Positions 26,710 to 34,240 of a stretch of DNA of 64,000 nucleotides are shown here, one piece after another. Both the position numbers and the translations under genes were made by a program. The stretch is taken from NCBI GenBank assembly GCA_016235815.1, contig JACRIM010000058.1, forward strand, positions 222,041 through 286,040, read 5' to 3'. The DNA comes from Planctomycetota bacterium. GTDB lineage: Bacteria; Planctomycetota; Phycisphaerae; UBA1845; UTPLA1. Position 1 is the first letter of the stretch. Each line of letters begins with the position of its first letter. The notes below the pieces were generated by a model. It did no database searches, was not told where the DNA came from, and saw only the letters and a list, made by a program, of their open reading frames with translations.

Positions 26710-27657
26710 ATGATCGTTCTCGATTCCACACGCCCGGTTGTCGATGAAGCCGGACAGGTTCGCCTCGACGACGCGGCCATTACCCGCTGGGCTTCGACCA
26801 TTACAGCGGACGCGCTGAAGCCCGCGGAACACGCGCTTTTGGCACAACTTCCCGGTTCCCAGGCTCAGCTTGCCAATCTTGTCTTACTCATCGACGCGCT
26901 GAATTTCTGCTTTTGGTCGGAAAACCCAATCCAGTTCGACTGGCGTGGCAAGCTTTATCGACGATTTGAAGCCATGATGGTCTCCATGCTGCTGGCGGCT
27001 CGGTACGAGCCTCGGTGGTTTGACCCTTATTTTTGGCTGGAGGTTCCGCGGGAAGAGATTGAAGACGTCCTGCGCGGAAAAGGCGACCTAAAGCTGATGG
27101 ATGAGCGTGAACAGATCATCCGGGATACCGCCCGCACGCTGATCGACCGGTTTGACGGCCAGTTTATGCACGCCATCGAGTCCGTGAATGAACGAGCCTG
27201 GCCGCTGGCCGTCCTGCTCATGACGAACTTCGACTCCTTTCGCGACGTGGCGAACTATCGTGGTCGGCCGGTGTATTTCTTGAAACGCGCCCAGATCTGC
27301 GCCCTGGATATCGCGGTGGCATTCGACACGCACGATCATCCACCACTTTCAGGACTGGAGGAACTCACGGCGTTCGCGGATTACCGCGTACCGCAGGCGT
27401 TGCGTCACCTTGGTATCATGGTGTTGGATGATGGGCTGGCGCGCCACATTGATGCGACCACGGAATTGTCGCATGGTTGCGAGGCCGAGGTTGAATTGCG
27501 GGCGGCAACGATTCATGCCGTCGATCGGATGAGCCGGGCGGCCGCACGACGAGGGCTGATTGCCCCGCCGTGGACGGTGGATTGGTATTTGTGGGGTCTT
27601 TCGCACCATCCAGACGTGAGGGCCGACCATCATCGTACGTTGACGGTATACTACTAG
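26710..27657 (+). CDS. Queuosine salvage protein (DUF2419/Qng1 family)
   Basis: This is a 315-residue protein that matches the DUF2419 family. Family motifs are 'LLIDALNFCFW', 'LYRRFEAMMVSMLLAARYEPRW' in two parts, 'LMTNFDSFRD', 'VYFLKRAQICALDIA', 'FADYRVPQALRHLGIM', 'ELRAATIHAVD' and a terminal 'DWYLWG'. Characterised members are queuosine 5'-phosphate N-glycosylases that release the base queuine for reuse in tRNA. They are known mainly from eukaryotes and scattered bacteria. There are no membrane segments, so it should be cytosolic. No other queuosine gene (tgt, queA, queG) is in the window, and the adjacent tRNA-Ala is not a queuosine tRNA. Family assignment is confident; activity is inferred. 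Confidence 0.85.
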   Translation: MIVLDSTRPVVDEAGQVRLDDAAITRWASTITADALKPAEHALLAQLPGSQAQLANLVLLIDALNFCFWSENPIQFDWRGKLYRRFEAMMVSMLLAARYEPRWFDPYFWLEVPREEIEDVLRGKGDLKLMDEREQIIRDTARTLIDRFDGQFMHAIESVNERAWPLAVLLMTNFDSFRDVANYRGRPVYFLKRAQICALDIAVAFDTHDHPPLSGLEELTAFADYRVPQALRHLGIMVLDDGLARHIDATTELSHGCEAEVELRAATIHAVDRMSRAAARRGLIAPPWTVDWYLWGLSHHPDVRADHHRTLTVYY

Positions 27658-27694
27658 CCATCGCAACCAGGAATCAGGAAACAACGGAGTACAC

Positions 27695-28615
27695 GTGAAC
27701 GGATTTATTCGGCATCATCTCGCCTGGAGTCCGCTGTCCGTCGTCTTATTGGCATTAGGATGCGCAAAGCCCACCGTGAGCATTCCTTCCGGCGTGCGAA
27801 TCGAAGGCTACGAAGAGGCCAGAAAACGGATCTCCGCGAACCCAGTCGGTTTTCTTGAAGAGTGCCTCGCCGAGGCCTCGAAGCTCAGCGCCTATACCCT
27901 GACCTTTCAGCGTCAGGAGCGACTTGGCATCCTCAAGGAACTTAAGCCACAGGAAAACATGCGGGCCGAGTTTCGGGAGGAACCGTTCAGCGTTCGATTT
28001 ACCTGGACCGACGACGACAGCGAATACCGGCAGTGCGTCTATGTGAAAGGCAAGAACAGCAACAACGTTCTTTTACTCCCCCGCAACGGCCTGATGGGCC
28101 AGCCGCCCAAGGTGCAGTCCTACCCGCCGAATTTCGCGGTGCTGTTCGGGAAGTCGCGGAATCCGATTACGGATTTTGGCGTCAAGCGCATGATGGAACG
28201 CATTCTCGATCGAATCAAAAAGGCGAAACCCCACGGCGAGGTTGCAATCAAACTGTGCGAACCGACGGAGATTGGACCGCACAAGGAGCCCTGTTTTTAT
28301 CTTGAGTTGCGTTATCCGGCGGGCGACGAGTTTCCGTGCAAGCTTCAGGACCTTTACATCAGCGCACGCACCAAGCTCCCGGTGGCGACTTATTTGTGGC
28401 TAAGCGGCAAGGTGGAGCGAAGCGGCGAGACGCTCGACGGCATGTACGTTTACAGCGGCTTGCGGCCGGTTGAGCATCTCGCGGATCGTTACTTCGTGAT
28501 CGATGCAGACAAGAAGCAGGCACTGGCCGAATCGGACGAATCTCTTGCCGGAGAAGTCGGCGAAGAAGAAGGCTCGACGGGCGCGCCGCCGGCGACTGAC
28601 GAGTATTTCCCGTGA
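27695..28615 (+). CDS. DUF1571 lipoprotein
   Basis: This is a 306-residue protein with a GTG start and a lipoprotein signal sequence ending in 'LLALGC' (Cys about residue 23). The body has the DUF1571 pattern 'LSAYTLTFQRQERLGILKELKPQENMRAEFREEPFSVRFTW' (read as several adjoining stretches), followed by a LolA/outer-membrane-carrier-like beta-rich region. DUF1571 proteins are found largely in Planctomycetota and their function is unknown. The tail is acidic and Gly/Glu rich. It is followed 10 bases later by sixA, so it may belong to the same transcript as the polyphosphate-type genes. Confidence 0.83.
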   Translation: MNGFIRHHLAWSPLSVVLLALGCAKPTVSIPSGVRIEGYEEARKRISANPVGFLEECLAEASKLSAYTLTFQRQERLGILKELKPQENMRAEFREEPFSVRFTWTDDDSEYRQCVYVKGKNSNNVLLLPRNGLMGQPPKVQSYPPNFAVLFGKSRNPITDFGVKRMMERILDRIKKAKPHGEVAIKLCEPTEIGPHKEPCFYLELRYPAGDEFPCKLQDLYISARTKLPVATYLWLSGKVERSGETLDGMYVYSGLRPVEHLADRYFVIDADKKQALAESDESLAGEVGEEEGSTGAPPATDEYFP

Positions 28616-28625
28616 GGCACCCGCG

Positions 28626-29129
28626 ATGCGCGTCTACTTGATTCGACATGCCATCGCCATTGAGCGCGAGTCGGTCGATCTGTTCAGCGACGCTGCACGT
28701 GAATTGACGCCTGACGGAATCGACAAGTTCCGCCGCTGTGCCCGAGCCTTGCGGTCGCTTGGCACCGTTGTTGATGAAGTCTGGACCAGCCCATTGGTTC
28801 GCGCCCGGCAAACCGCGGAAATCCTTGCCGAGAATCTTGCCCCTCCACCGCCGGTCCATGTTGTCAAGGGGCTTGAGCCGAACGGCCATTTCGAGACGAT
28901 TCTTCAGGCATTGGAGGCTCGCGCAGACAATCTGGATTCGGTCGCCCTGGTCGGCCACGAGCCGTACCTCGGAGGATTTACGAGTTACATGCTGGGAGGA
29001 CCGCGAAACCTTGCCATCTCCTACAAAAAGGGGGGAGCGGCGATGATCAAGATCGACGATTTCCAGCCCCCCTTACGCGGCGAGTTGTGCTGGTTGATCA
29101 CCCCCAAGCAAATGGGGCGAATGGACTGA
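28626..29129 (+). CDS. sixA: SixA-type phosphohistidine phosphatase
   Basis: This encodes about 167 residues. The RHG motif sits at the N-terminus ('RVYLIRHAIAIE'), followed by 'SPLVRARQTAEIL' and the second catalytic His in 'VALVGHEPYLG', all hallmarks of histidine-phosphatase-superfamily SixA proteins. These remove phosphate from phosphohistidine. The frame is open further upstream, inside the DUF1571 gene, but the ATG at 28626 gives the family start. Its neighbours, CHAD and Ppx/GppA genes, are a recurring context for SixA and suggest a role in phosphate or polyphosphate handling. Confidence 0.9.
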   Translation: MRVYLIRHAIAIERESVDLFSDAARELTPDGIDKFRRCARALRSLGTVVDEVWTSPLVRARQTAEILAENLAPPPPVHVVKGLEPNGHFETILQALEARADNLDSVALVGHEPYLGGFTSYMLGGPRNLAISYKKGGAAMIKIDDFQPPLRGELCWLITPKQMGRMD

Positions 29130-29229
29130 CACGTCGGCCGGCCCACGAAAAGCAACCTCCCACCCGTAACTTCAGCCTGCACAAACCCTTAGCGGCCGAG
29201 CGCAACGGCCCCCCCGCCAGTCCATCGGT

Positions 29230-29235
29230 TATACT
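29230..29235 (+). promoter_or_regulatory. -10-like TATACT before the CHAD gene
   Basis: TATACT lies 25 bases upstream of the ATG at 29261, in the 131-base gap after sixA. A separate promoter for CHAD-Ppx-kinase genes is possible. No matching -35 is clear. Confidence 0.3.
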
Positions 29236-29260
29236 TAGGTTCTGTACGTCACACGATTTA

Positions 29261-30232
29261 ATGGCGAAGGGCAAACTCATTAACGGGTTCACCATGGCGG
29301 CCCCCGGCACTCCAACCCAGGGCGATTCACTCGCCGAGTATGTCGCGAAGCACCGTCGACGTTTCGCCGAGAATTTGCGGTTGGCCATCGATTCGGGCGA
29401 CGTGGAATCTATCCACGATTTACGCGTCGCATCGCGCCGCCTGACCGAGCCGCTCAAGTTGCTCGGCAAATGGACCTGCCGTCGGCAGACTCAGCACGTG
29501 TTGAAATCTCTCAAAAAAACACGAAACGCGTTTCGCAGAGTGCGCGATTTCGACGTCGTGCTGGCGGGTATTCGTTCACGGGAGTCGACGTCAATACTGG
29601 GCGCCGACGACCATGCCCAACTGGAAGGATTGCTCACGCGAGCTCGCGATCGTGCATTTGCCAGGGCGCAGCGCGAGTGTCGCCGATCCAATTCAGAAGA
29701 AGCGGCCACGCGCATTGAGTCGATCTTGTCCCAGTTCACGGAGTCGCTTTGCGATGAGATCCACGCGGGGATTGAAACTCGAGTCAGCGCGCTGGTGGCA
29801 TCGTGGACACTGCGATTGATTGAAAAAGACCCGCGCGACCCGCTGACCACCGATCTACATGACACGCGGCTATGCGCCAAACGACTCCGATATGCCGTCG
29901 AACTTTTCCGGGATATTTGCCACCGACCGGATGATCCGCGTACCACCGCATTGGCCGCCATGCAGGAGGTCCTCGGCCACTGGAACGATCAGCTTATGAT
30001 TGCATCGCGCATCCTTGCTGTTGCGCGCCGGCCCGATGTGTTGGCCACCCATGCGGGCTGGGCGACGAAGCTTCTCGAACTCGCTTCCGCGTGCATTCGG
30101 TCGGCAGAGGCGGACCGACCGCGCATTATCGCCGTGTGGGATGAGTGTCACGCGCTGCTTCAATCCACCGATCTGAGTCAACCAGAAGCCGACGGGGAAC
30201 GAGCCGTGCTCGCGAGGAACGAACACCCTTGA
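29261..30232 (+). CDS. CHAD-domain protein
   Basis: This encodes about 323 residues and is nearly all helical. The CHAD signature is 'SIHDLRVASRRLTEPLKLL' near residue 50, with a second half-repeat 'LHDTRLCAKRLRYAVELF' near residue 205, followed by 'LAAMQEVLGHWNDQLM'. These give the two conserved His-Asp-x-Arg / Lys-Arg-x-Arg-Tyr helices. CHAD domains bind inorganic polyphosphate through this basic surface and can localise to polyphosphate granules. A second possible start is the ATG at 29294. The stop overlaps the TTG start of the Ppx/GppA gene by 4 bases. Confidence 0.9.
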   Translation: MAKGKLINGFTMAAPGTPTQGDSLAEYVAKHRRRFAENLRLAIDSGDVESIHDLRVASRRLTEPLKLLGKWTCRRQTQHVLKSLKKTRNAFRRVRDFDVVLAGIRSRESTSILGADDHAQLEGLLTRARDRAFARAQRECRRSNSEEAATRIESILSQFTESLCDEIHAGIETRVSALVASWTLRLIEKDPRDPLTTDLHDTRLCAKRLRYAVELFRDICHRPDDPRTTALAAMQEVLGHWNDQLMIASRILAVARRPDVLATHAGWATKLLELASACIRSAEADRPRIIAVWDECHALLQSTDLSQPEADGERAVLARNEHP

Positions 30233-31938
30233 ACCTCCCCGACCTTGGCGACCACGTTCGAACGGATTCACCGACGGCAGACGGATTTGGCCTGGTGAAT
30301 GCGTCGTCTCTCTCGGCCCCTCCTGCCGAAACTGATTTCATTCCCCGCCGCGGGGAAACGCCTCGCAAGCCGCCGCCCACCAAGTTCGGCGCCATCGATG
30401 TCGGCACGAACAGCATTCACCTCGTCATGGTGGAGATTTCGTCCGAGGGCGACTTTCGCATACTCGGTCGCGACAAGGAACTGGTGCAGCTTGGCAAGGG
30501 CGGATTCATTCGCCACCTGCTTACACCGACGGCCATCGAGGCGGGTGTCGCATCGCTCACCCGATTCTCCAAGATGGCCCGGCTCAAAGGCGTGAGTCGC
30601 TTGCGAGCCGTCGCCACCAGCGCGGTGCGCGAGGCCAAAAACGGCGGTAACTTTGTCGAGCGCGTTCGGCATGAGCTTGGGATGGAATTGCACGTCCTGT
30701 GCAGTGAGGAAGAGGCCCGGCTGATTTATCTGGCCGTCAAACATGCCGTCAATCTTGGCGACCGCGACAACCTGATCGTCGATATCGGCGGCGGGAGCGT
30801 GGAGATCATCCTGGGCAACGCCGAGCGTCCCGAGATTCTCTTCAGCGCCAAGCTGGGGGCTTTGCGTCTTTCCGAGATTTTTCTGGCCAACGATCCGCCG
30901 ACGATGGACGAAATCAAGACGATGCGGCGGCACATCCTTCGCTTTATCGAACCATTGGCCAAGCGAATCGGCCATCGCAGCCTGGCTCGCTGCATTTGTA
31001 CGTCCGGCACGTTTCAGAATATCGCGACCGTTTGCGCCTATCGCCGCGGGCTTACGGATGTCAATGCGTCGTCGCAACTAATGGTCGACCGGGATGAGCT
31101 AAAGTCCCTCGGGTCCCTGATGAGCCGCATGTCGCGTGAGCAACGTCTGAAGGTGCCGGGCGTCGAAGCCAAACGCGTGGATAACATCGTGCCCGCGATC
31201 ACGACGCTCCTCGCAATCGCCCGCGAGTTTGATGTCGATCGTTTCGAATACTGCGACATGGCGCTGCGCGAGGGGATTATCATTGACCATATCGCCGGTC
31301 AGCGCGCCCACTTCCGCGCGCGCGCCATGTGGCCGGACGCTCGAATGCGCAGCGTCATTCAGTTGGCCGAACGATGCGGCTACAACCAGATGCACGCCAT
31401 GCAGGTTCAGCGACTGGCGCTGTCACTCTACGATCAACTTGAGTCGCTCCATCAGCTTGACCGGCACTATCGATCGCTGCTTGCGTACGGATGTCTGCTT
31501 CACGACATCGGGTACCTCATCAGCCATAGCGGCCATCACAAGCACTCGTACTACCTCATTCGCAACGGCGGCCTTCAGGATTTTACGGACATGGAAGTCG
31601 AGATCGTTGCGAATCTGGCGCGCTACCACCGCAAAAGCCGGCCCCGTAAGTCGGATTACAGTTACAGCCATCTCGACAAGCCGAGCCGCAGGGCGTTTGG
31701 GTATCTGATTCCCCTGCTTCGGCTTGCCAACGCGCTCGACCGGACGCACTACAGCGTGGTTGACGCCGTGCAATGTCGGCTTACCGAAGAGAAAATTGAA
31801 GTTTCCGTTAAGACGGCCAAAGATTCGGAATTGGAGATTTGGACCGCCCAGCGCGAGTGTCCACTTTTTGAGAAGGAATACGGAATCCCGATTGAAGTGT
31901 CGCCTGCTCCGCAGGAGCCGTTAGAATCCCAGCCCTAA
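30229..31938 (+). CDS. ppx: Ppx/GppA-family exopolyphosphatase with C-terminal HD domain
   Basis: This encodes about 569 residues. The actin-like Ppx/GppA core begins with 'FGAIDVGTNSIHLVMVEI', followed by 'RAVATSAVREAKNG', 'LIVDIGGGSVEIIL' and 'SARCICTSGTFQNIA'-like phosphate-binding loops. The C-terminal half has an HD-type domain ('GCLLHDIGYLISHSGHHKHSYYLI'), as in long Ppx proteins. The TTG at 30229 overlaps the CHAD stop by 4 bases and has GAGGA 10 bases upstream, so it is preferred; a GTG at 30295 is the alternative. It should hydrolyse polyphosphate or pppGpp. The first thymidylate-kinase-like gene starts 3 bases after its stop. Confidence 0.92.
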   Translation: MNLPDLGDHVRTDSPTADGFGLVNASSLSAPPAETDFIPRRGETPRKPPPTKFGAIDVGTNSIHLVMVEISSEGDFRILGRDKELVQLGKGGFIRHLLTPTAIEAGVASLTRFSKMARLKGVSRLRAVATSAVREAKNGGNFVERVRHELGMELHVLCSEEEARLIYLAVKHAVNLGDRDNLIVDIGGGSVEIILGNAERPEILFSAKLGALRLSEIFLANDPPTMDEIKTMRRHILRFIEPLAKRIGHRSLARCICTSGTFQNIATVCAYRRGLTDVNASSQLMVDRDELKSLGSLMSRMSREQRLKVPGVEAKRVDNIVPAITTLLAIAREFDVDRFEYCDMALREGIIIDHIAGQRAHFRARAMWPDARMRSVIQLAERCGYNQMHAMQVQRLALSLYDQLESLHQLDRHYRSLLAYGCLLHDIGYLISHSGHHKHSYYLIRNGGLQDFTDMEVEIVANLARYHRKSRPRKSDYSYSHLDKPSRRAFGYLIPLLRLANALDRTHYSVVDAVQCRLTEEKIEVSVKTAKDSELEIWTAQRECPLFEKEYGIPIEVSPAPQEPLESQP

Positions 31939-31941
31939 ACC

Positions 31942-32631
31942 ATGATTAACTCACTCCTACAACCTCATGCCTTTCCCGGTCGCCTGATCATCGTCGAGGG
32001 CATCGACGGCTCAGGCAAGAGCACGCAGATCCGCCTTGTCCAGCGCTGGCTGGAGAGCATGAAATACAACGTGTTCTTCACCGAATGGAACTCGGCGGAC
32101 CTCGTGAAGAAAACGACGAAGAAAGGCAAAAAGAATCGCAGCCTGACGCCAACGACGTTCAGCCTTTTGCATGCGACGGACTTCGCGCATCGGTTGGTGT
32201 CCAACATCCTGCCGCCGCTCAAGGCCGGCATGATCGTATTGGCCGATCGCTATGTGTTTACGGCATTTGCCCGCGATGTCGTGCGCGGCTGCGACCGGGA
32301 GTGGGTCCGGAAGGTGTACAGTTTCGCCCCCAAGCCGGACATCGCGTTTTATTTCCGAGTGCCGATTGAAACCAGCGTCCAGCGAATCATGATGGCCCGC
32401 CAGGTGCTCAAGGATTTCGAGGCCGGCATGGACCTCAATCTTCACCCCGATCCGGTTGAGAGTTTCAAGATCTTTCAGGGGCGCATCCTGGATGAGTACG
32501 ACCGCATGTCAAAGGAAGCGGGCTTTGTCGTGATGGATGCCATCGCCTCGATTGCCGAACAGCAACGACTTGTCCGCCAAGTCGTTCTGGACCGGCTCAC
32601 CGCTTACAACCGAAACCCGAGGATCGCATGA
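31942..32631 (+). CDS. Thymidylate-kinase-like P-loop kinase (first of a tandem pair)
   Basis: This is a 229-residue protein. The P-loop is intact: 'IIVEGIDGSGKSTQIRL', with Lys26. The 'DRYVFTAFARDVVRG' segment corresponds to the DRY motif of dTMP kinases. A further motif 'FEAGMDLNLHPDPVESFKIFQ' is shared with the next gene but is not standard for cellular dTMP kinase. The protein is close to dTMP kinase in size. Position directly after ppx suggests it acts on a substrate linked to polyphosphate metabolism rather than being the housekeeping enzyme, which is inference. It overlaps the next gene by 4 bases (ATGA). Confidence 0.82.
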   Translation: MINSLLQPHAFPGRLIIVEGIDGSGKSTQIRLVQRWLESMKYNVFFTEWNSADLVKKTTKKGKKNRSLTPTTFSLLHATDFAHRLVSNILPPLKAGMIVLADRYVFTAFARDVVRGCDREWVRKVYSFAPKPDIAFYFRVPIETSVQRIMMARQVLKDFEAGMDLNLHPDPVESFKIFQGRILDEYDRMSKEAGFVVMDAIASIAEQQRLVRQVVLDRLTAYNRNPRIA

Positions 32632-33437
32632 GTCAACTTCAGTTCTTTGGCAACGGCTTGCCGTATGTGAAGACGTCGGATTATCCCGGCGTGCTGATCT
32701 CCATTGAAGGCACGGACGGCGTCGGCCGAACCACGCAGATGATCATGCTCCGCGAGTGGCTGGAGGTGCAGGGATACGGCGTGGTCGAAACCGGCTGGAC
32801 GCGCAGTCCACTCATCGGCCGCACGATTGCCGAGGCCAAGCAGGGCCGGTCGCTCAACCGATTCACTTATTCGCTGCTTTACGCGGCGGACTTTGCCGAC
32901 CGGCTGGAGAAGGAAATCCTTCCGGCGCTGCGGAGCGGATTTGTGGTGCTTTCCGATCGTTACGTCTTCACGGCGTTTGCTCGCGACGTCGTGCGCGGCT
33001 GCGATCGAGATTGGACGCGCGATCTCTTTGGGTTCGCCCCGATTCCCCAGCTCGTCCTTTATTTAAAAATTGATGTGCCCACGCTCATTCGCCGGGCCAT
33101 CTCCCGCGGCATGGTGGATTTCTTCGAGGCCGGCATGGATATGAACCTTGGAGACGACCCCTACGACAGCTTCAAGCAATACCAAACCTTGCTGACTCGC
33201 GAATACAACAACATGGCCCGCGAGTTCAACTTTCATCTGCTCAACGCCCGGATGAAGCCCGAACGAATACACGAACGCATCCGCACGATCGTCTCCGATT
33301 TTTTCGCCCAGCGAAAGTTCCACAACTGGCAGGTGCCGGACGATGTCGAACCGGCCTCGAAGCCAACCTCAAAAAAAATCGCGGCGGCGGCGGCCTCTCA
33401 GGCCGCTTCCGTCCGATCGTCAACGCCGAATCCATAG
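32628..33437 (+). CDS. Thymidylate-kinase-like protein with Lys-to-Arg change in the P-loop
   Basis: This is a 269-residue paralogue of the preceding protein. The shared blocks are 'DRYVFTAFARDVVRGCDRDW' and 'FFEAGMDMNLGDDPYDSFKQYQ'. The P-loop reads 'SIEGTDGVGRTTQM', with Arg34 where the nearly invariant Walker A lysine belongs. It also has a 12-residue N-terminal extension and a C-terminal Ala/Ser/Pro/Lys-rich tail of about 40 residues. It may be an inactive or altered partner of the intact kinase, for example one subunit of a heterodimer, since dTMP kinases are dimers. It is translationally coupled to the first copy. Confidence 0.82.
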   Translation: MSQLQFFGNGLPYVKTSDYPGVLISIEGTDGVGRTTQMIMLREWLEVQGYGVVETGWTRSPLIGRTIAEAKQGRSLNRFTYSLLYAADFADRLEKEILPALRSGFVVLSDRYVFTAFARDVVRGCDRDWTRDLFGFAPIPQLVLYLKIDVPTLIRRAISRGMVDFFEAGMDMNLGDDPYDSFKQYQTLLTREYNNMAREFNFHLLNARMKPERIHERIRTIVSDFFAQRKFHNWQVPDDVEPASKPTSKKIAAAAASQAASVRSSTPNP

Positions 33438-33513
33438 GACGGTCGCCCGTGCTTCCTGGACGCGTTCGTCGCTCCCTGCGTGCAGGTTGCATCCGCAATA
33501 CCGGCCTGTTCGC

Positions 33514-33542
33514 TTGACTCCTATAGGAGTGTCGCGTACACT
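33514..33542 (+). promoter_or_regulatory. Sigma70-type promoter of the cysteine dioxygenase operon
   Basis: TTGACT (33514-33519) and TACACT (33537-33542) are separated by exactly 17 bases, close to consensus. The transcript would start near 33549, leaving a short leader with GGAG at 33561-33564, 7 bases before the ATG at 33572. Confidence 0.7.
33517..33530. promoter_or_regulatory. Palindromic operator candidate 1
   Basis: ACTCCTATAGGAGT is a perfect 14-base palindrome. It overlaps the -35 element and the spacer of the promoter, where a bound dimer would block RNA polymerase. Confidence 0.55.
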
Positions 33543-33556
33543 CCCAAAAGAGTGTA
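33537..33556. promoter_or_regulatory. Inverted-repeat operator candidate 2
   Basis: TACACTC (33537-33543) and GAGTGTA (33550-33556) are perfect 7-base arms around CCAAAA. The site covers the -10 and the expected transcript start. Its half-site, ACTC(C), resembles that of the palindrome 20 bases upstream, suggesting two sites for one regulator. Confidence 0.5.
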
Positions 33557-33571
33557 TCATGGAGTGCGTCG

Positions 33572-34240
33572 ATGCATCCACAACTGATTCGGCTCTTTGA
33601 GGAGTTGGACCAATTCGACAAGCCGATCGCCGTGAAACCATTACGCAGGATGGTTCGTGGCTTGCGGATTTCGCGCCGCGATCTCGGATCGTACGTGCGA
33701 TTTGGGAAATCGTGCTATCGGCGAAATCTTGTACACACCGGCCCGGCTTATCAAGCCCTCGTGCTTTGCTGGCGAAGTGGTCAGCGCAGCCCGATTCACG
33801 ATCACCGCGGATCTGCCTGCGCGGTGCGCGTCGTCGAAGGCATTGCCACGGAAACGCGCTTTGCCGTCAGCCCCGCCGGCCTGCTTTTTCCAACGGATTC
33901 ATCGCACGCCACGGAGGGGTCGGTGTGCGCATCGTTCGACATGGACATTCACCAAATGGGCAATCTTCAGCCCGCCGGTCGCGACCTGATCACGTTGCAC
34001 ATTTATTCTCCAGCATTGTTGGCGATGGGAACGTACTTTCTGGGCAATTCGGTGCTCGGCGAAGACGATCGAGCCGTGGCCATGCTCATCCGCCAGCGCG
34101 TTCGCAACAAGGCTCTGCCCCAAGGAAACTTCGCCGTGCCGCGCGTACACTCGTTACCCAACAAGCGGAGGGGATGCGTTCCGACACGTCGTGCGTCTGA
34201 ACGCCTCCTACCGAAAAGGATTGATGCTCATGCCCGATGA
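33572..34240 (+). CDS. Cysteine dioxygenase family protein
   Basis: This is a 222-residue cupin. The metal-binding histidines are His76 and His78 in 'QRSPIHDHRGS' and His127 in 'DMDIHQMGN'. The residues of the Cys-Tyr cross-link of type I cysteine dioxygenase are both present: Cys83 in 'GSACAVRVVEG' and Tyr145 in 'LHIYSPAL'. The 'YRRNLV' motif supplies the substrate-carboxylate Arg. It should oxidise cysteine to cysteine sulfinate with iron and O2. GGAG lies 7 bases upstream of the ATG. The sulfite-oxidase-like gene overlaps its 3' end, which fits a cysteine-to-sulfate route. The last 40 residues are basic and not family-like. Confidence 0.9.
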   Translation: MHPQLIRLFEELDQFDKPIAVKPLRRMVRGLRISRRDLGSYVRFGKSCYRRNLVHTGPAYQALVLCWRSGQRSPIHDHRGSACAVRVVEGIATETRFAVSPAGLLFPTDSSHATEGSVCASFDMDIHQMGNLQPAGRDLITLHIYSPALLAMGTYFLGNSVLGEDDRAVAMLIRQRVRNKALPQGNFAVPRVHSLPNKRRGCVPTRRASERLLPKRIDAHAR

